The notes beneath the pieces are model-generated. The model saw only the letters and a list, made by a program, of their open reading frames with translations. It did no database searches and was not told the DNA's origin. The position numbers and the translations under genes are program-made. Source: Bacillus sp. Cs-700 (GTDB lineage: Bacteria > Bacillota > Bacilli > Bacillales > Guptibacillaceae). From it: a stretch of DNA of 64,000 nt. Location of the stretch: contig NZ_CP041063.1 in assembly GCF_011082085.1 (NCBI RefSeq), forward strand, positions 2,604,001 through 2,668,000, given 5' to 3'. How positions within the stretch are numbered: position 1 is the first letter of the stretch; every line of letters starts with the position of its first letter. Shown piece after piece: positions 34,740-44,334 of the stretch.

Positions 34740-35630
34740 CTACTCATCGCTTGTACCTGTCTTCGGCTGTGAAGGATCAGGCTGATCGCTGGCCTTCTCC
34801 TCCTGTTCACTTTCAATACTTTCTTCCGTATCACTAAACACTGTTTTTTCAATCGCATTAACATAATAATTTTTTTCTGGATCATCGTTCTTTTTATTCG
34901 AAACAACAACTTGCCACGTTGGAACAAAAACAAATGTATCTCGCTCATCTTCGTTTTCGACAGTTGTATAATAACCAATCGACATATTTTCAACTTCATC
35001 ATTTAAACCAATATCTTGTTGGTTTAGTAAAAGGCCGATCGTCTCAGAAGCAGGATCAATTTTACGTTCTTTGCCTATTTTCTGAAGGCTTAAATAAGTT
35101 TGTGTATATGAAACAACTTTATCGTCCTCAAGTGTTACAATCAACATGCCTGATTCTTGACTATATATCGGTCGATCCTCAAACGTTTCAACGAAATAAA
35201 CGATATTAGGATTATTCTCAGCAGGACCGTAATATTGATACTTTCCACCTTCATAAACATACGTTTCAAGAAAGATCGAGTATGCAGAAGCCACGGTCGG
35301 ATCACTGATTGGAAAAGGCTTCTTAAGTGTTGAAACTAATTTTTCTCCATCAAGTGTAATATCCTGACTCGTTCCTTCTTCTAACGTTTTTTCTTCTTCC
35401 TCTGTAAATTCATGAACATCTCCGCTAATAAAAGACATTTTCTCTGATTGCACAGGAAGGTTCTTTTCATACGTTACGTTGAGATTTTTTAGCTGATCTT
35501 CAATCGTAACCTGTTTCTGTTGTTCAATTTCACTTAATTCCGTTTGCTTTTTAAATAAATCACTTGCCAGAAAGATATTAAACACTAGGAAGGTTAAGAT
35601 TAATATCGTTTTCGTTCTATTCCAATCCAA
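34740..35630 (-). CDS. walI: WalK regulatory membrane protein WalI (YycI)
   Basis: A 296-residue protein with one N-terminal transmembrane helix ([21 protein letters not shown]) and an external two-lobed YycI domain; it forms a complex with WalH and WalK and restrains WalK. The frame runs upstream to 35684, but the TTG at 35630 ([10 protein letters not shown]) follows GGGAGGGG and matches YycI N-termini. It overlaps walH by 14 bp. The C-terminus is disordered and acidic. Confidence 0.9.
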   Translation of the reverse strand: MDWNRTKTILILTFLVFNIFLASDLFKKQTELSEIEQQKQVTIEDQLKNLNVTYEKNLPVQSEKMSFISGDVHEFTEEEEKTLEEGTSQDITLDGEKLVSTLKKPFPISDPTVASAYSIFLETYVYEGGKYQYYGPAENNPNIVYFVETFEDRPIYSQESGMLIVTLEDDKVVSYTQTYLSLQKIGKERKIDPASETIGLLLNQQDIGLNDEVENMSIGYYTTVENEDERDTFVFVPTWQVVVSNKKNDDPEKNYYVNAIEKTVFSDTEESIESEQEEKASDQPDPSQPKTGTSDE

Positions 35631-37002
35631 CTTCTTCCCCTCCCAGTGCATTGCTAGTAGATTGCAGCGGTGTCCAGGTACCATTCAATTTCACAAACCA
35701 TTGGGGTATGAGCGAAAAGTCATATGGCTGATTTGCTGAACGATCAATTGTATAACCAACTGTCATGTTTTGTATCTCACTTGTTTTAAAGCTTCCTTCT
35801 TCAAGTAGGGCCTCAACCTCTTCATAACCTGGCAGCTGACGTTCACTAATTTCCTTCGTGTATTGAATAATTTTCAACATCCGCTTGTACGTACTAACGT
35901 CATTATTTTCTAATGTCACGTTAACTTCATCTAAATCTTCTGTAGAAGAACTATAAACCGGATAACCTTCTGTATAAAGACGGAAAGTGATTTGGTCTGT
36001 ATTTTTCTGAGAAGATGTAACCCATTCGCTCAGCACATACTTATCATCGTTTAAATCAGTTACACGAAAGCCAAAATGCTTGTTAATAAAGCCATACGCA
36101 TCAAGAATAGGTGATTCATTTGCGTCAAATTGACTTGACGTTGATGGTGGATTTTTAAAAACCATGTATTCATTGTCGTAATTAAACGTTAAATCACGGC
36201 TTCCATCTGTATAAAGATCTGAAATATTGTTAAACGTGTTCTTTTCAACCGTATCTTGTTCAGGGAAAAGCGCTTCTTTAAAATCTTCTTCATTTGCTAG
36301 TTCGTCTGTGCTTCCTCCAAATGAAGCAATCGACTGACCTTGAATCGGTAAATAGAAAACGGGAGATTTATCAGAAACTTGAAGTTCTTTAGCTCGCGCC
36401 ATCTCCATTTCCTCTGCTTCACTGCTCGAGATATCGAAGGAAGAGAAGACGTTTGCATACCATTCTTTCATTTTACTAGAAGCCTCAATCGTGGCACGCA
36501 TGCCAACTTGACTCGATGTGTCGAGAAGAATGATTTCGTTATTTTTACCAGAAGCAATGGAAGGAATAATAATACGATCAAACGTCGGAAGAGGAATGTC
36601 ATCTTTTGATATGCTCACTAATTTTTTTAACACATCATTGGAAAGCAATGTAGGGAAAATAAGCTCAACGCTATCTCCTCTTCCCTCTAAATCTTCCATA
36701 TCATTTTCCACCGTAAAGGATTTAATTTTAATTCCAGAAATAAATTCATTATAAAATTTATTAATGGCGTTGAAATTAAAGGAAGTAAAGTGCTGATTAT
36801 CAATATGATATACGAGCTGATTTGGCTTCACCACATCACTAATATTTACTTCCTGAATACCAACTGGACTTGCTTCTGTTGGTGCTGCTTCTTTCTCATA
36901 CTCAGGTTCGAACGTCCAGATCTGCCAGGTGAGAAATAAACTAGTTAGAACAAGGACGTTCAATAATATTGTTTTAAAATTCTCAAACTGCTTCTTTGTC
37001 AT
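35617..37002 (-). CDS. walH: WalK regulatory membrane protein WalH (YycH)
   Basis: About 461 residues: one N-terminal transmembrane segment (TILLNVLVLTSLFLTWQIW) and an extracytoplasmic YycH domain. It acts with WalI to inhibit the WalK sensor kinase. A GTG at 37008 overlaps the walK stop, but the ATG at 37002 has GAGG at better spacing and is preferred. Sequence of this family is poorly conserved, yet position and topology are clear. Confidence 0.9.
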   Translation of the reverse strand: MTKKQFENFKTILLNVLVLTSLFLTWQIWTFEPEYEKEAAPTEASPVGIQEVNISDVVKPNQLVYHIDNQHFTSFNFNAINKFYNEFISGIKIKSFTVENDMEDLEGRGDSVELIFPTLLSNDVLKKLVSISKDDIPLPTFDRIIIPSIASGKNNEIILLDTSSQVGMRATIEASSKMKEWYANVFSSFDISSSEAEEMEMARAKELQVSDKSPVFYLPIQGQSIASFGGSTDELANEEDFKEALFPEQDTVEKNTFNNISDLYTDGSRDLTFNYDNEYMVFKNPPSTSSQFDANESPILDAYGFINKHFGFRVTDLNDDKYVLSEWVTSSQKNTDQITFRLYTEGYPVYSSSTEDLDEVNVTLENNDVSTYKRMLKIIQYTKEISERQLPGYEEVEALLEEGSFKTSEIQNMTVGYTIDRSANQPYDFSLIPQWFVKLNGTWTPLQSTSNALGGEEVGLE

Positions 37003-37004
37003 TC

Positions 37005-38807
37005 TCACTTGTCCTCAACCTCCCTTATTCGTTTATAAGGGAGAGTAAAGTAGATCGTTGTGCCTTGTCCCCACTTACTCTCTGCCCAGATGTCCCCATG
37101 GTGTGCATGGATCATTTCCTTGGCAATAGCCAAACCAAGCCCAGTTCCCCCGATCTGCCTAGAGCGGGCTTTATCGACGCGGTAGAACCGATCAAAAATT
37201 TTCGAAAGATTATTCTTTGGAATCCCTACACCTTCATCACTAATGCTAATCCGAATCTTCTTACCAATCGTCCAGCATCGCGCCGTGATCGTACCGCCGT
37301 CAGGTGAATACTTAATCGCATTGGATAGGATGTTATCCAACACTTGTGTCATTTTATCTTGATCGACTTTCGTATAAATTGCGACGCGAGGAAGCTGTCT
37401 GACGATGTTAATATTATCTCGCTTTGACATTTCAAATCGGTCAAGGACATGATCAAACATTTCGACAAAATCAACTTCCGTAAACTCTAGACGATATTCC
37501 TTTTTATCCATTTTAGATAGTTGCAGAAGATCATTCACTAATCGAATCATTCGTTCCGTTTCATTTTGCGTCACACTTAAGAAGCGAGGTGCAATCTCAG
37601 GATCCTGAAGCGCCCCTTCTTGAAGAGCTTCGAGATAACTCCTCATCGTTGTAAGTGGCGTGCGTAGCTCGTGTGACACATTGACAACGAACTCACGACG
37701 CTCCTGTTCAAGCTGTTCTTGTTCAGTAATATCATGGAGAACAGCAATTAACCCGTTAATAGGACCATCTTCTTTATGGATAATTGAAAAATTAACGCGT
37801 AAGATAAACGTTTGATGGTCATCACTTAAATCAAGAATCATTGAATCTGGTCCGTTGTAGACATCATCCCACGTTTTTTCTTCTGAAAACTGGAGAATTT
37901 TATTCAACGATGTTCCAAGGACCGTTTCACGTGAAACGCTCATCATTTCTTCTGCACGATCATTCATTAAAATAATCATACCTTCTCGATCTGTAGCAAT
38001 AACGCCATCTGTCATATAAGCAAGAACAGATGTAAGCTTCCGACGCTCACCCTCCGTTATGGCATTAGCTTCTTGAAGTCTACGTGTTAAATCATTAAAA
38101 GCCAGAGCAAGTTGTCCGATCTCATCTTCGCCATATACTTTTACTTTTCGGGTAAAATCTCCACGTGCCATGACAAGCGCTTGTCTTCGCATATCCGAAA
38201 TTGGTCTTGTAATTGTACGAGAAATAATAATACCAAGTAGCCCAGTTAACACTAACGCGATCAGAGCGGATTGAGCCAATAAGCTATTCACTTCATCTGC
38301 CTGTTCAAAGACTTGATTCATATTTGCTTGAATGTAGACTGCTCCGACAGTTGTATTGGTTTCGCCCTTTATAGGATAGCTATAAGCAAAAAAACGTTCT
38401 CCTTCACTGTCGATCAAAATGTTTTCCTTTGATACGCCATTTAAAGCACTAGTCACATAATCGTTCGTTGCGCGTGTTCCTTCAAGACCGTCATCATTAA
38501 GCGTCCCGACTACCTGCCCTAATGAATTAACAACGAGAATTTGGCGAATTTCATTTTGCCTAAAATTTCTTATCAAGCTTGTGATCGTATTTTCTTCTTC
38601 GTCACTCTTACTATTCACCTGATCAGACACATTATCAGCCAGGAGCTCAGCACGGTCTCGAATTGAACTCATATAGTTCTGCTGAAACTGATCTTCTAAT
38701 TTGTCATTAAAATAAACAGAGATAAATTGAATCGCAACTAAAATGAGGAGAACATACACAATTGCAAACTTAAAATGGATGGACTTAAAAAAACCGACCT
38801 TTCCCAT
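37005..38807 (-). CDS. walK: Essential cell-wall sensor histidine kinase
   Basis: A 600-residue kinase. Two transmembrane helices (about 12-32 and 178-197) flank an extracellular Cache/PAS-type domain; then come HAMP (about 198-250), PAS (about 258-365), HisKA with phospho-acceptor H379 in NVSHELRTP, and HATPase_c with ISDEGVGIP and GGTGLGLAIAKE. It phosphorylates WalR in response to cell-wall state or lipid II. A parS-like palindrome is embedded in the coding sequence at 37923-37938. Confidence 0.97.
   Translation of the reverse strand: MGKVGFFKSIHFKFAIVYVLLILVAIQFISVYFNDKLEDQFQQNYMSSIRDRAELLADNVSDQVNSKSDEEENTITSLIRNFRQNEIRQILVVNSLGQVVGTLNDDGLEGTRATNDYVTSALNGVSKENILIDSEGERFFAYSYPIKGETNTTVGAVYIQANMNQVFEQADEVNSLLAQSALIALVLTGLLGIIISRTITRPISDMRRQALVMARGDFTRKVKVYGEDEIGQLALAFNDLTRRLQEANAITEGERRKLTSVLAYMTDGVIATDREGMIILMNDRAEEMMSVSRETVLGTSLNKILQFSEEKTWDDVYNGPDSMILDLSDDHQTFILRVNFSIIHKEDGPINGLIAVLHDITEQEQLEQERREFVVNVSHELRTPLTTMRSYLEALQEGALQDPEIAPRFLSVTQNETERMIRLVNDLLQLSKMDKKEYRLEFTEVDFVEMFDHVLDRFEMSKRDNINIVRQLPRVAIYTKVDQDKMTQVLDNILSNAIKYSPDGGTITARCWTIGKKIRISISDEGVGIPKNNLSKIFDRFYRVDKARSRQIGGTGLGLAIAKEMIHAHHGDIWAESKWGQGTTIYFTLPYKRIREVEDK
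37923..37938. other. parS-like site inside walK
   Basis: CGTTTCACGTGAAACG, a perfect 16-bp palindrome with the 14-bp core GTTTCACGTGAAAC; it differs from the TGTTNCACGTGAAACA consensus only at the two outermost bases. The core is identical to the parS inside spo0J in this window, and both encode the peptide VSRET. Confidence 0.75.
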
Positions 38808-38814
38808 CTAAAGT

Positions 38815-39522
38815 TTACTGCTCCTGTTCCGGTTCACGCATATAGTACCCCACACCACGTCTTGTAATAATCCATGTCGGGTGGCTTGGATTATCTTCTA
38901 CTTTCTCGCGCAAACGACGTACCGTTACGTCTACTGTTCTTACATCACCAAAATAATCATAACCCCATACGGTCTGTAATAAGTGTTCACGCGTCATCAC
39001 TTGTCCGATATGTTTCGATAAATAATGCAGAAGTTCAAACTCTCTGTGCGTCAATTCAATCGATTCCTCGCGCTTTGTAACAAGATAAGCATCTGGGTGA
39101 ATCGTTAGCGCACCTACCTTAATAAGAGAATTTGGAGAAGACTCTTTCTCAGGCTCCTGCTGACGACGACGCAAATTCGCCTTCACTCGAGCAATCAGTT
39201 CTCTTGTACTAAAAGGCTTCGTCACATAGTCATCCGCGCCAAGTTCAAGTCCTAACACCTTATCAATTTCGGAATCCTTTGCAGTTAGCATAATAATCGG
39301 CATTTCATATTTTTTGCGAACTTCTCGGCAAACTTCCATGCCGTCACGCTGAGGCAACATAATATCCAAAAGAATCATATCAGGATTCTCTTCCTCAACT
39401 TTAGCAATGGCCTCATCGCCATCGTAAGCGCAAACAACTGTAAAGCCTTCCTTCTCAAGGTTAAATTGCAGAATATCTGCAATTGGTTTTTCATCATCTA
39501 CAACAAGAATTTTCTTGTCCAT
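38815..39522 (-). CDS. walR: Essential cell-wall response regulator
   Basis: A 235-residue OmpR/PhoB-type regulator: receiver domain with D9, D10 and phospho-acceptor D53 (LLDIMLP), switch residues in TAKD and the K of VTKPF, then a C-terminal winged helix (about 132-232). It controls autolysins and cell-wall metabolism via TGTWAH-N5-TGTWAH boxes. First gene of walR-walK-walH-walI-walJ-htrA. GGAGCG precedes the ATG. Confidence 0.98.
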   Translation of the reverse strand: MDKKILVVDDEKPIADILQFNLEKEGFTVVCAYDGDEAIAKVEEENPDMILLDIMLPQRDGMEVCREVRKKYEMPIIMLTAKDSEIDKVLGLELGADDYVTKPFSTRELIARVKANLRRRQQEPEKESSPNSLIKVGALTIHPDAYLVTKREESIELTHREFELLHYLSKHIGQVMTREHLLQTVWGYDYFGDVRTVDVTVRRLREKVEDNPSHPTWIITRRGVGYYMREPEQEQ

Positions 39523-39538
39523 TATGAACGCTCCTTCT

Positions 39539-39570
39539 TTGATATGACAATATCAATTTACCGTTGATAT
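39539..39570. promoter_or_regulatory. Alternating inverted repeats in the walR leader
   Basis: Three seven-base copies alternate in orientation: TTGATAT (39539), ATATCAA (39550), TTGATAT (39564). The middle one can pair with either neighbour, giving two exclusive hairpins just upstream of the walR ribosome binding site, or tandem operator halves. Confidence 0.45.
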
Positions 39571-39708
39571 GAAACATGCATACTTTCGTCTATTTTATCA
39601 TATTATGTAGGTTTTATTACGATCTTCCCTACAGCTCTTCCCTTAACTTCTTTCAGAGAAACGCTTTGCCTTTTATAGATCGCTCAAAAACACTAGCTTA
39701 CCTATATA

Positions 39709-39735
39709 AAAGAAACCTTCAGCTCTCACTGAAGG
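39709..39735 (-). terminator. Terminator of the M23 peptidase gene
   Basis: Stem CCTTCAG / CTGAAGG with a six-base loop, followed on the minus strand by TTTCTTTT. Confidence 0.75.
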
Positions 39736-39744
39736 CTCATCTCT

Positions 39745-41151
39745 TTATTTCTTTAAGTAATCCATCGGATTTTCTAACTTACCATTTTTATAGACTTCAA
39801 AATGAAGGTGGATTCCAGTCGATTTCCCTGTTGTCCCCATCACACCAATTTTATCACCTTTTTGAACGGTATCACCTTTTGAGACAGAGATAGTTGCCAG
39901 ATGAGAATAGGTTGTCTTCATTCCATTGTTATGACTAACCGTTACTTGTTTTCCATAACCACTTCTCGTACCTGCTGCTGTAACCTTACCATTGTCAACG
40001 GTTTTAATGGTTTTATCTTTCACACCAGCAATATCGATTCCTTTGTGATAAGAACCCCAGCGTTCTCCCTGTTTACTAGTAATTGTACCTCCGACAGCTG
40101 GCCATCCAAATGTACCGGTTCCTTTAGAGGAAATTTTTTTCGTTCCGATCACAATTTCTTTAGGGGTGGGTTTTTTTGTTACATTCTCTTTCACAACATC
40201 TTCCTCAACTACCTGCCCATTCTCATATTCCTTGGAATATGTAACAAGCTTCTTTCCTTTTTCTCCATCTTGCTTTACTTTCTCTTTGCCTTTAAGAAGT
40301 TTACTGCTTTTTTGCTTAATCACTTCAAAATCGATTTCCTCTGATTTTTCGACTTCGATCGTTTCCAAAACAGTGGCAAACTCTTTTTCCTGAAGAACCT
40401 TCAGTTGATCGCCTTTCTCAATTTCATCATCATTCGAAAGATTATTTCGATCCAACAGTTCTTCTTTTTTCATTTTAAACTCTTCTGCAATTTCGTTAAG
40501 AGATTGATTTTTTTCTACTTCGTATTCCGTCTCTTCCTTATACCCATTAGCCAAGAGCGAAACACCTTTTTCTTCAGATACAATGTCATTCGGATGAACC
40601 TCTACCTTTTCAATTTCAAAAGGACTAGAGAAGTTTACCGCTTCAACAGGATGAAACTCTTCATCTGAATCTTCCATGTTTTTAACCGTCTTCTCGATTT
40701 CTTTTACTTTTTCATCAGAAAGAAAAGGTTTAGCATAGCTCCAAAGAGCATCCATGGCTTCTTTTTCACTCGAAAAGCTTCCAACCTGTTCGTCATTAAA
40801 CGAAAGGGAGTAGCCTTCACCAATAAAGTTGATTTCCTCTTCTAGTTGTTCAAGAGCTTCTTTGTTATCATAAGGCGGTTTAAAAAGTCGTTCGGTTACA
40901 ACTTCAACATCATTCTCAACTGAAATCTCAATACCATCGATATCTTTTTCATCCTTCAGTTTTTCTATGTTTTTGTCTAATACCGCTCGACTATCAACCG
41001 TTCCGATATTTTCTCCATCTATATAAACATGATAAACGGGTTTCATTAAATTATGAACAGACGCTCCGACTGGTTCGATCCAAAGAAGCGAACTGAAACT
41101 TGTAACAATAATGGAAAGTTGTAAGAAACGACGTACATTCATTCTTTTCAT
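39745..41151 (-). CDS. Secreted M23 peptidoglycan endopeptidase with LysM and G5 domains
   Basis: A 468-residue exported protein: signal peptide (about 1-30, ending PVGAS), a divergent N-terminal region, a LysM motif (about 205-255: EYEVEKNQSLNEIAEEF), a G5 domain (about 258-335) and a C-terminal LytM/M23 metallopeptidase. Zinc-site motifs are HKGIDIAG and HLHFEVYKNG. It should cut peptidoglycan cross-bridges in the wall. It lies upstream of walR in the same direction and a WalR-box-like sequence precedes it, so it is a likely member of the WalR regulon. GGAGG precedes the ATG. Confidence 0.92.
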   Translation of the reverse strand: MKRMNVRRFLQLSIIVTSFSSLLWIEPVGASVHNLMKPVYHVYIDGENIGTVDSRAVLDKNIEKLKDEKDIDGIEISVENDVEVVTERLFKPPYDNKEALEQLEEEINFIGEGYSLSFNDEQVGSFSSEKEAMDALWSYAKPFLSDEKVKEIEKTVKNMEDSDEEFHPVEAVNFSSPFEIEKVEVHPNDIVSEEKGVSLLANGYKEETEYEVEKNQSLNEIAEEFKMKKEELLDRNNLSNDDEIEKGDQLKVLQEKEFATVLETIEVEKSEEIDFEVIKQKSSKLLKGKEKVKQDGEKGKKLVTYSKEYENGQVVEEDVVKENVTKKPTPKEIVIGTKKISSKGTGTFGWPAVGGTITSKQGERWGSYHKGIDIAGVKDKTIKTVDNGKVTAAGTRSGYGKQVTVSHNNGMKTTYSHLATISVSKGDTVQKGDKIGVMGTTGKSTGIHLHFEVYKNGKLENPMDYLKK

Positions 41152-41245
41152 GCGACTTCCTCCTGCAATAGCTGAAACTATCTTTTTTACTCACGTTTCG
41201 CACTTTATCATAAATAGGAAGTCACATGGGTACAAGTACTCAACT

Positions 41246-41262
41246 TGTAATAAAAATGTAGT
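41246..41262 (+). promoter_or_regulatory. Candidate WalR box upstream of the M23 peptidase
   Basis: TGTAAT-AAAAA-TGTAGT fits the TGTWAH-N5-TGTWAH consensus at 11 of 12 constrained positions, about 95 bp upstream of the peptidase start. It is oriented opposite to the gene, which weakens the call. Confidence 0.45.
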
Positions 41263-41364
41263 CTTTTCGTCACGATCGTGGCAAGTGATGGTAATAAACT
41301 GGAAGGTTATTCATTTGTTACCACAAGAATTGATCAAGAGAGCAAATTATGAAAATTCCTCAAC

Positions 41365-41397
41365 AAAAAACGCATATCCCTCAAAGAGAGATATGCG
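41365..41397 (-). terminator. Terminator of the tRNA cluster
   Basis: Stem CGCATATC(T/C)CTC and partner around a TTT loop, followed on the minus strand by TTTTTTG. It lies 29 bases after tRNA-Phe. Confidence 0.85.
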
Positions 41398-41425
41398 ATA
41401 TATGTACGTTGTTAATTGAGAACTA

Positions 41426-41501
41426 TGGTGGCTCCGGACGGAATCGAACCGCCGACACGTGGATTTTCAGTCCACTGCTCTACCGACTGAGCTACAGAGC
41501 C
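41426..41501 (-). tRNA. tRNA-Phe (GAA)
   Basis: A 76-nt cloverleaf with encoded CCA. The acceptor stem begins GGCTCTG, the anticodon loop is CTGAAAA (GAA), and the T arm contains GGTTCGATTCC. Last tRNA of the Lys-fMet-Asp-Phe cluster. Confidence 0.95.
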
Positions 41502-41550
41502 ATTTAAATAATGTCTAGTAACGTTTGCTATTTCCATTTAATAGATTAAA

Positions 41551-41626
41551 TGGCGGTCTCGACGGGAATCGAACCCGCGATCTCCTGCGTGACAGGCAGG
41601 CATGTTAACCGCTACACCACGAGACC
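41551..41626 (-). tRNA. tRNA-Asp (GTC)
   Basis: A 76-nt cloverleaf with encoded CCA. Acceptor stem GGTCTCG / CGAGACC, anticodon GTC in CTGTCAC, T loop GGTTCGAATCC. Confidence 0.95.
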
Positions 41627-41735
41627 AAGTTATGATTGTGTTTAGCTCACTTATGTTAGAAAGAAGTTATATCTAGCTGTGAGTTTAGGTTGTCCCGAAA
41701 ACGTAGAAGTAAATTCGACGTAGTCAGAATTTAGT

Positions 41736-41814
<79 letters not shown>

Positions 41815-41941
41815 ACGATATGAGTGTAAATATGCTGCACATGCTTCATAAATGCTGTGCACTGTTTCTTCCTCTACAAGGTATGCTTCGATGCGTATCC
41901 GTCGAAACAACTCGATGTTGATTCTTAGATGTAACGCTCGT

Positions 41942-41972
41942 TGCTCCACCCCGCGACGATATGAGTGTAAAT
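41942..41972 (-). repeat. 31-bp direct duplicate of the 5' end of tRNA-fMet plus its leader
   Basis: An exact copy of 41801-41831. It repeats the first 14 nt of the initiator tRNA and 17 nt upstream, but the rest of the tRNA is missing; 110 bp of unrelated sequence separates the copies. It looks like the remnant of a second fMet gene or the scar of a rearrangement. Confidence 0.8.
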
Positions 41973-42008
41973 CACCCTTCATTTTCTTCTTCAATATGTA
42001 AAAGAAAA

Positions 42009-42084
42009 TGGTGAGCCATGAAGGACTCGAACCTTCGACCCTCTGATTAAAAGTCAGATGCTCTACCAACTGAGCTAATGGCTC
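42009..42084 (-). tRNA. tRNA-Lys (TTT)
   Basis: A 76-nt cloverleaf with encoded CCA. Acceptor stem GAGCCAT / ATGGCTC, anticodon loop CTTTTAA (TTT), T arm GGTTCGAGTCC. First tRNA of the cluster. Confidence 0.95.
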
Positions 42085-42116
42085 GTCATAAATATCTTGT
42101 AACGACGACAAGATTT

Positions 42117-42145
42117 ATCATATCATTGGAATTCATAAAAAGCAA
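42117..42145 (-). promoter_or_regulatory. SigA-type promoter of the tRNA cluster
   Basis: On the minus strand TTGCTT, 17-bp spacer, TATGAT. Transcription would start about 25 bp before tRNA-Lys. Confidence 0.75.
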
Positions 42146-42202
42146 GCGATCTTCAAAAGAAAATAAAAAAACAGTCATGGAGTAAGTTGATTTAATCTTA
42201 CT

Positions 42203-42640
42203 TTACCCCTTTGCCTGTTTATTTAATCGCTCTTTCATCATTTCACGGATTTCTTGTTTACGACGATGACGTTTAATCGCAAAACGATTAACCTCTTGAA
42301 AAATCAAAGATGACTCCTTTTCCGTTTTGAGATAAAATTTCACACCGAAGAAGTTACTTGCTCTCGTATTTGGGTCTTTAGGGTCGTTTGGTTTCCCCCA
42401 TAAGACTTCACCTCTAATTCGGAATGGTTCATCGTTTAATTTGATGGAGAACTCCATATCCGTATGCATTGGTACTTCTAGATCTACTGAAAAACCAATA
42501 CCTTCGAGTCCAATATCATGGATATAAATTTTATGATTAAATTCCGGAGCGACAGGTGATTCTTTTTCAATAACTCTCATTCTTGCGGCAAATGGAACGT
42601 CAAGTTGCTGACGAAAAACCTGCCTTTTATTACGACTCAT
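42203..42640 (-). CDS. PilZ-domain protein (c-di-GMP binding candidate)
   Basis: About 145 residues with a PilZ barrel. The RxxxR motif appears as RQVFR near residue 8 and the second motif as DIGLEGIGF (D/N-x-S/G-x-x-G) near 45. PilZ domains bind cyclic di-GMP and change a partner's activity. The final 40 residues are a basic helix (KRHRRKQEIREMMKERLNKQ). The ATG at 42640 after GAGGTG is preferred over a GTG two codons upstream. Alone between purA and the tRNA cluster; target unknown. Confidence 0.8.
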   Translation of the reverse strand: MSRNKRQVFRQQLDVPFAARMRVIEKESPVAPEFNHKIYIHDIGLEGIGFSVDLEVPMHTDMEFSIKLNDEPFRIRGEVLWGKPNDPKDPNTRASNFFGVKFYLKTEKESSLIFQEVNRFAIKRHRRKQEIREMMKERLNKQAKG

Positions 42641-42730
42641 ATGCACACCTCATCAAAGGTCACCGATTTTAATAGTTTAAGTTTATCATAAGATTTGTTT
42701 TTCTGCAGAATTTTCCAATATCTTAACACT

Positions 42731-42768
42731 AAAAAAAAGCTGACAGTTTTAAGCTGTCAGCTCTTTTT
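42731..42768. terminator. Terminator of purA
   Basis: Stem AGCTGACAG / CTGTCAGCT with flanking A and T runs. Confidence 0.85.
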
Positions 42769-42769
42769 A

Positions 42770-44056
42770 TTAAGCAAATACGCCACGAATCATATTTGTT
42801 TGATTGCGATCAGGTCCAACCGAGAAGATCGACAATGGAATGCCAGTAAGTTGTGATACGCGCTCAATATAGTGTCGTGCATTAGGAGGTAGCTCTCCTA
42901 AATTTTTAACACCCGTAATATCTTCTTTCCAGCCAGGCATTTCTTCATAAACTGGCTCACATTCAGCCAATACTTTAAGGCTGGCAGGAAATTCTTCAAT
43001 AATTTCGCCTTTGTACTTATAAGCTGTACAAATTTTAAGCGTTTCAATTCCAGTTAATACGTCAATTGAGTTCAGAGAAAGGTCTGTAATGCCACTCACG
43101 CGACGCGCATGACGAACAACAACGCTATCGAACCAACCAACACGACGAGGACGTCCCGTTGTTGTTCCATATTCATTTCCTACTTCACGGATTTGATCGC
43201 CAACTTCGTCATGAAGCTCCGTAGGGAAAGGGCCATCTCCTACTCTTGTTGTATAGGCTTTTGAAACACCCACTACATGATTGATTTTGCTAGGTCCTAC
43301 TCCAGATCCAATCGTAACGCCACCAGCGATTGGGTTAGATGATGTAACAAACGGATAAGTACCCTGATCAATATCGAGCATAACGCCCTGAGCGCCTTCG
43401 AAAAGAACACGACGTCCTTCATCAATGGCATCATTAAGGACGACTGAAGTATCTACAACATATTTTGCGATCTGTTGACCATACTCATAGTATTCTTCTA
43501 GAATATCCTCTTTTTTGAAACCTTCTACTTCATACATTTTTTCAAGAAGGCGGTTTTTATCTGTCAGGTTACGTTCTAATTTTTCTTCAAAAACTTCACG
43601 ATCAAGTAAATCACAAATACGGATACCAACTCGTGCTGCTTTGTCCATATATGCTGGACCGATTCCTTTTTTCGTCGTTCCAATTTTATTAGCACCTTTG
43701 TATTCTTCCTCAACGACATCAAGTTTTAAATGATAAGGGAGAATAACATGTGCGCGATTGCTTATACGCAAATTATCTGTATTGATATTACGTTCATGTA
43801 AGTATGAGAGTTCTTCTAGAACGGCTTTAGGATCGACAACCATTCCATTTCCAATAACACAAATCTTATCATCATAAAAAATTCCTGATGGAATCAGGTG
43901 AAGTTTGTACTTCGTATCATTAAATACAATGGTATGTCCAGCATTGTTTCCACCCTGATAGCGAGCGACAACCTCTGCATTTTCCGAAAGGTAATCCGTA
44001 ATCTTTCCTTTACCTTCATCGCCCCACTGTGTACCTACCACAACTACTGATGGCAT
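42770..44056 (-). CDS. purA: Adenylosuccinate synthetase
   Basis: A 428-residue enzyme converting IMP, aspartate and GTP to adenylosuccinate, the first committed step to AMP. Motifs: [14 protein letters not shown] phosphate loop, the NAGHT catalytic His, and the loop [21 protein letters not shown] precedes the ATG. It has its own promoter and a PurBox pair immediately upstream, so it is probably repressed by PurR, as in B. subtilis. Confidence 0.98.
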   Translation of the reverse strand: MPSVVVVGTQWGDEGKGKITDYLSENAEVVARYQGGNNAGHTIVFNDTKYKLHLIPSGIFYDDKICVIGNGMVVDPKAVLEELSYLHERNINTDNLRISNRAHVILPYHLKLDVVEEEYKGANKIGTTKKGIGPAYMDKAARVGIRICDLLDREVFEEKLERNLTDKNRLLEKMYEVEGFKKEDILEEYYEYGQQIAKYVVDTSVVLNDAIDEGRRVLFEGAQGVMLDIDQGTYPFVTSSNPIAGGVTIGSGVGPSKINHVVGVSKAYTTRVGDGPFPTELHDEVGDQIREVGNEYGTTTGRPRRVGWFDSVVVRHARRVSGITDLSLNSIDVLTGIETLKICTAYKYKGEIIEEFPASLKVLAECEPVYEEMPGWKEDITGVKNLGELPPNARHYIERVSQLTGIPLSIFSVGPDRNQTNMIRGVFA

Positions 44057-44126
44057 TTGAGCACCTCCAGATGCTTCCTAGAATTATTTGTCAGAAGCAT
44101 ACTACTTTTTTAAAAAACCCAGGCTA

Positions 44127-44155
44127 AGTGTACCAATTTGATGCTGATAAGTCAA
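44127..44155 (-). promoter_or_regulatory. purA: SigA-type promoter of purA
   Basis: On the minus strand TTGACT, 17-bp spacer, TACACT. The PurBox pair lies directly upstream of the -35 box. Confidence 0.78.
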
Positions 44156-44156
44156 C

Positions 44157-44200
44157 AAACCCGAACAATTATATAAACAAAACTAAATACGTTCGTTATT
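44157..44200. promoter_or_regulatory. PurBox pair (PurR site) of purA
   Basis: AAACCCGAACAAT (44157-44169) matches AWWWCCGAACWWT at 12 of 13 positions. An inverted, weaker box with core GTTCG (44188-44200) follows after 18 bp, near the 16-17 bp usual for PurBox pairs. Confidence 0.65.
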
Positions 44201-44306
44201 CAGTTTTGCTTCCCCATTATCATAAACAAATAACGCCCCTTTTATTATGCACAAGATTGGTCTTCATAATAATAGGTCGCCGCGCTACCACAGTCTCCCA
44301 ATAAAT

Positions 44307-44334
44307 AAAAAAGCCTCAAAAATGAGGCTTTTTT
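44307..44334. terminator. Terminator of the yybS-dnaC gene string
   Basis: Stem AAAAAGCCTCA / TGAGGCTTTTT with an AAAA loop; overlaps the dnaC stop codon by two bases. Confidence 0.88.
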
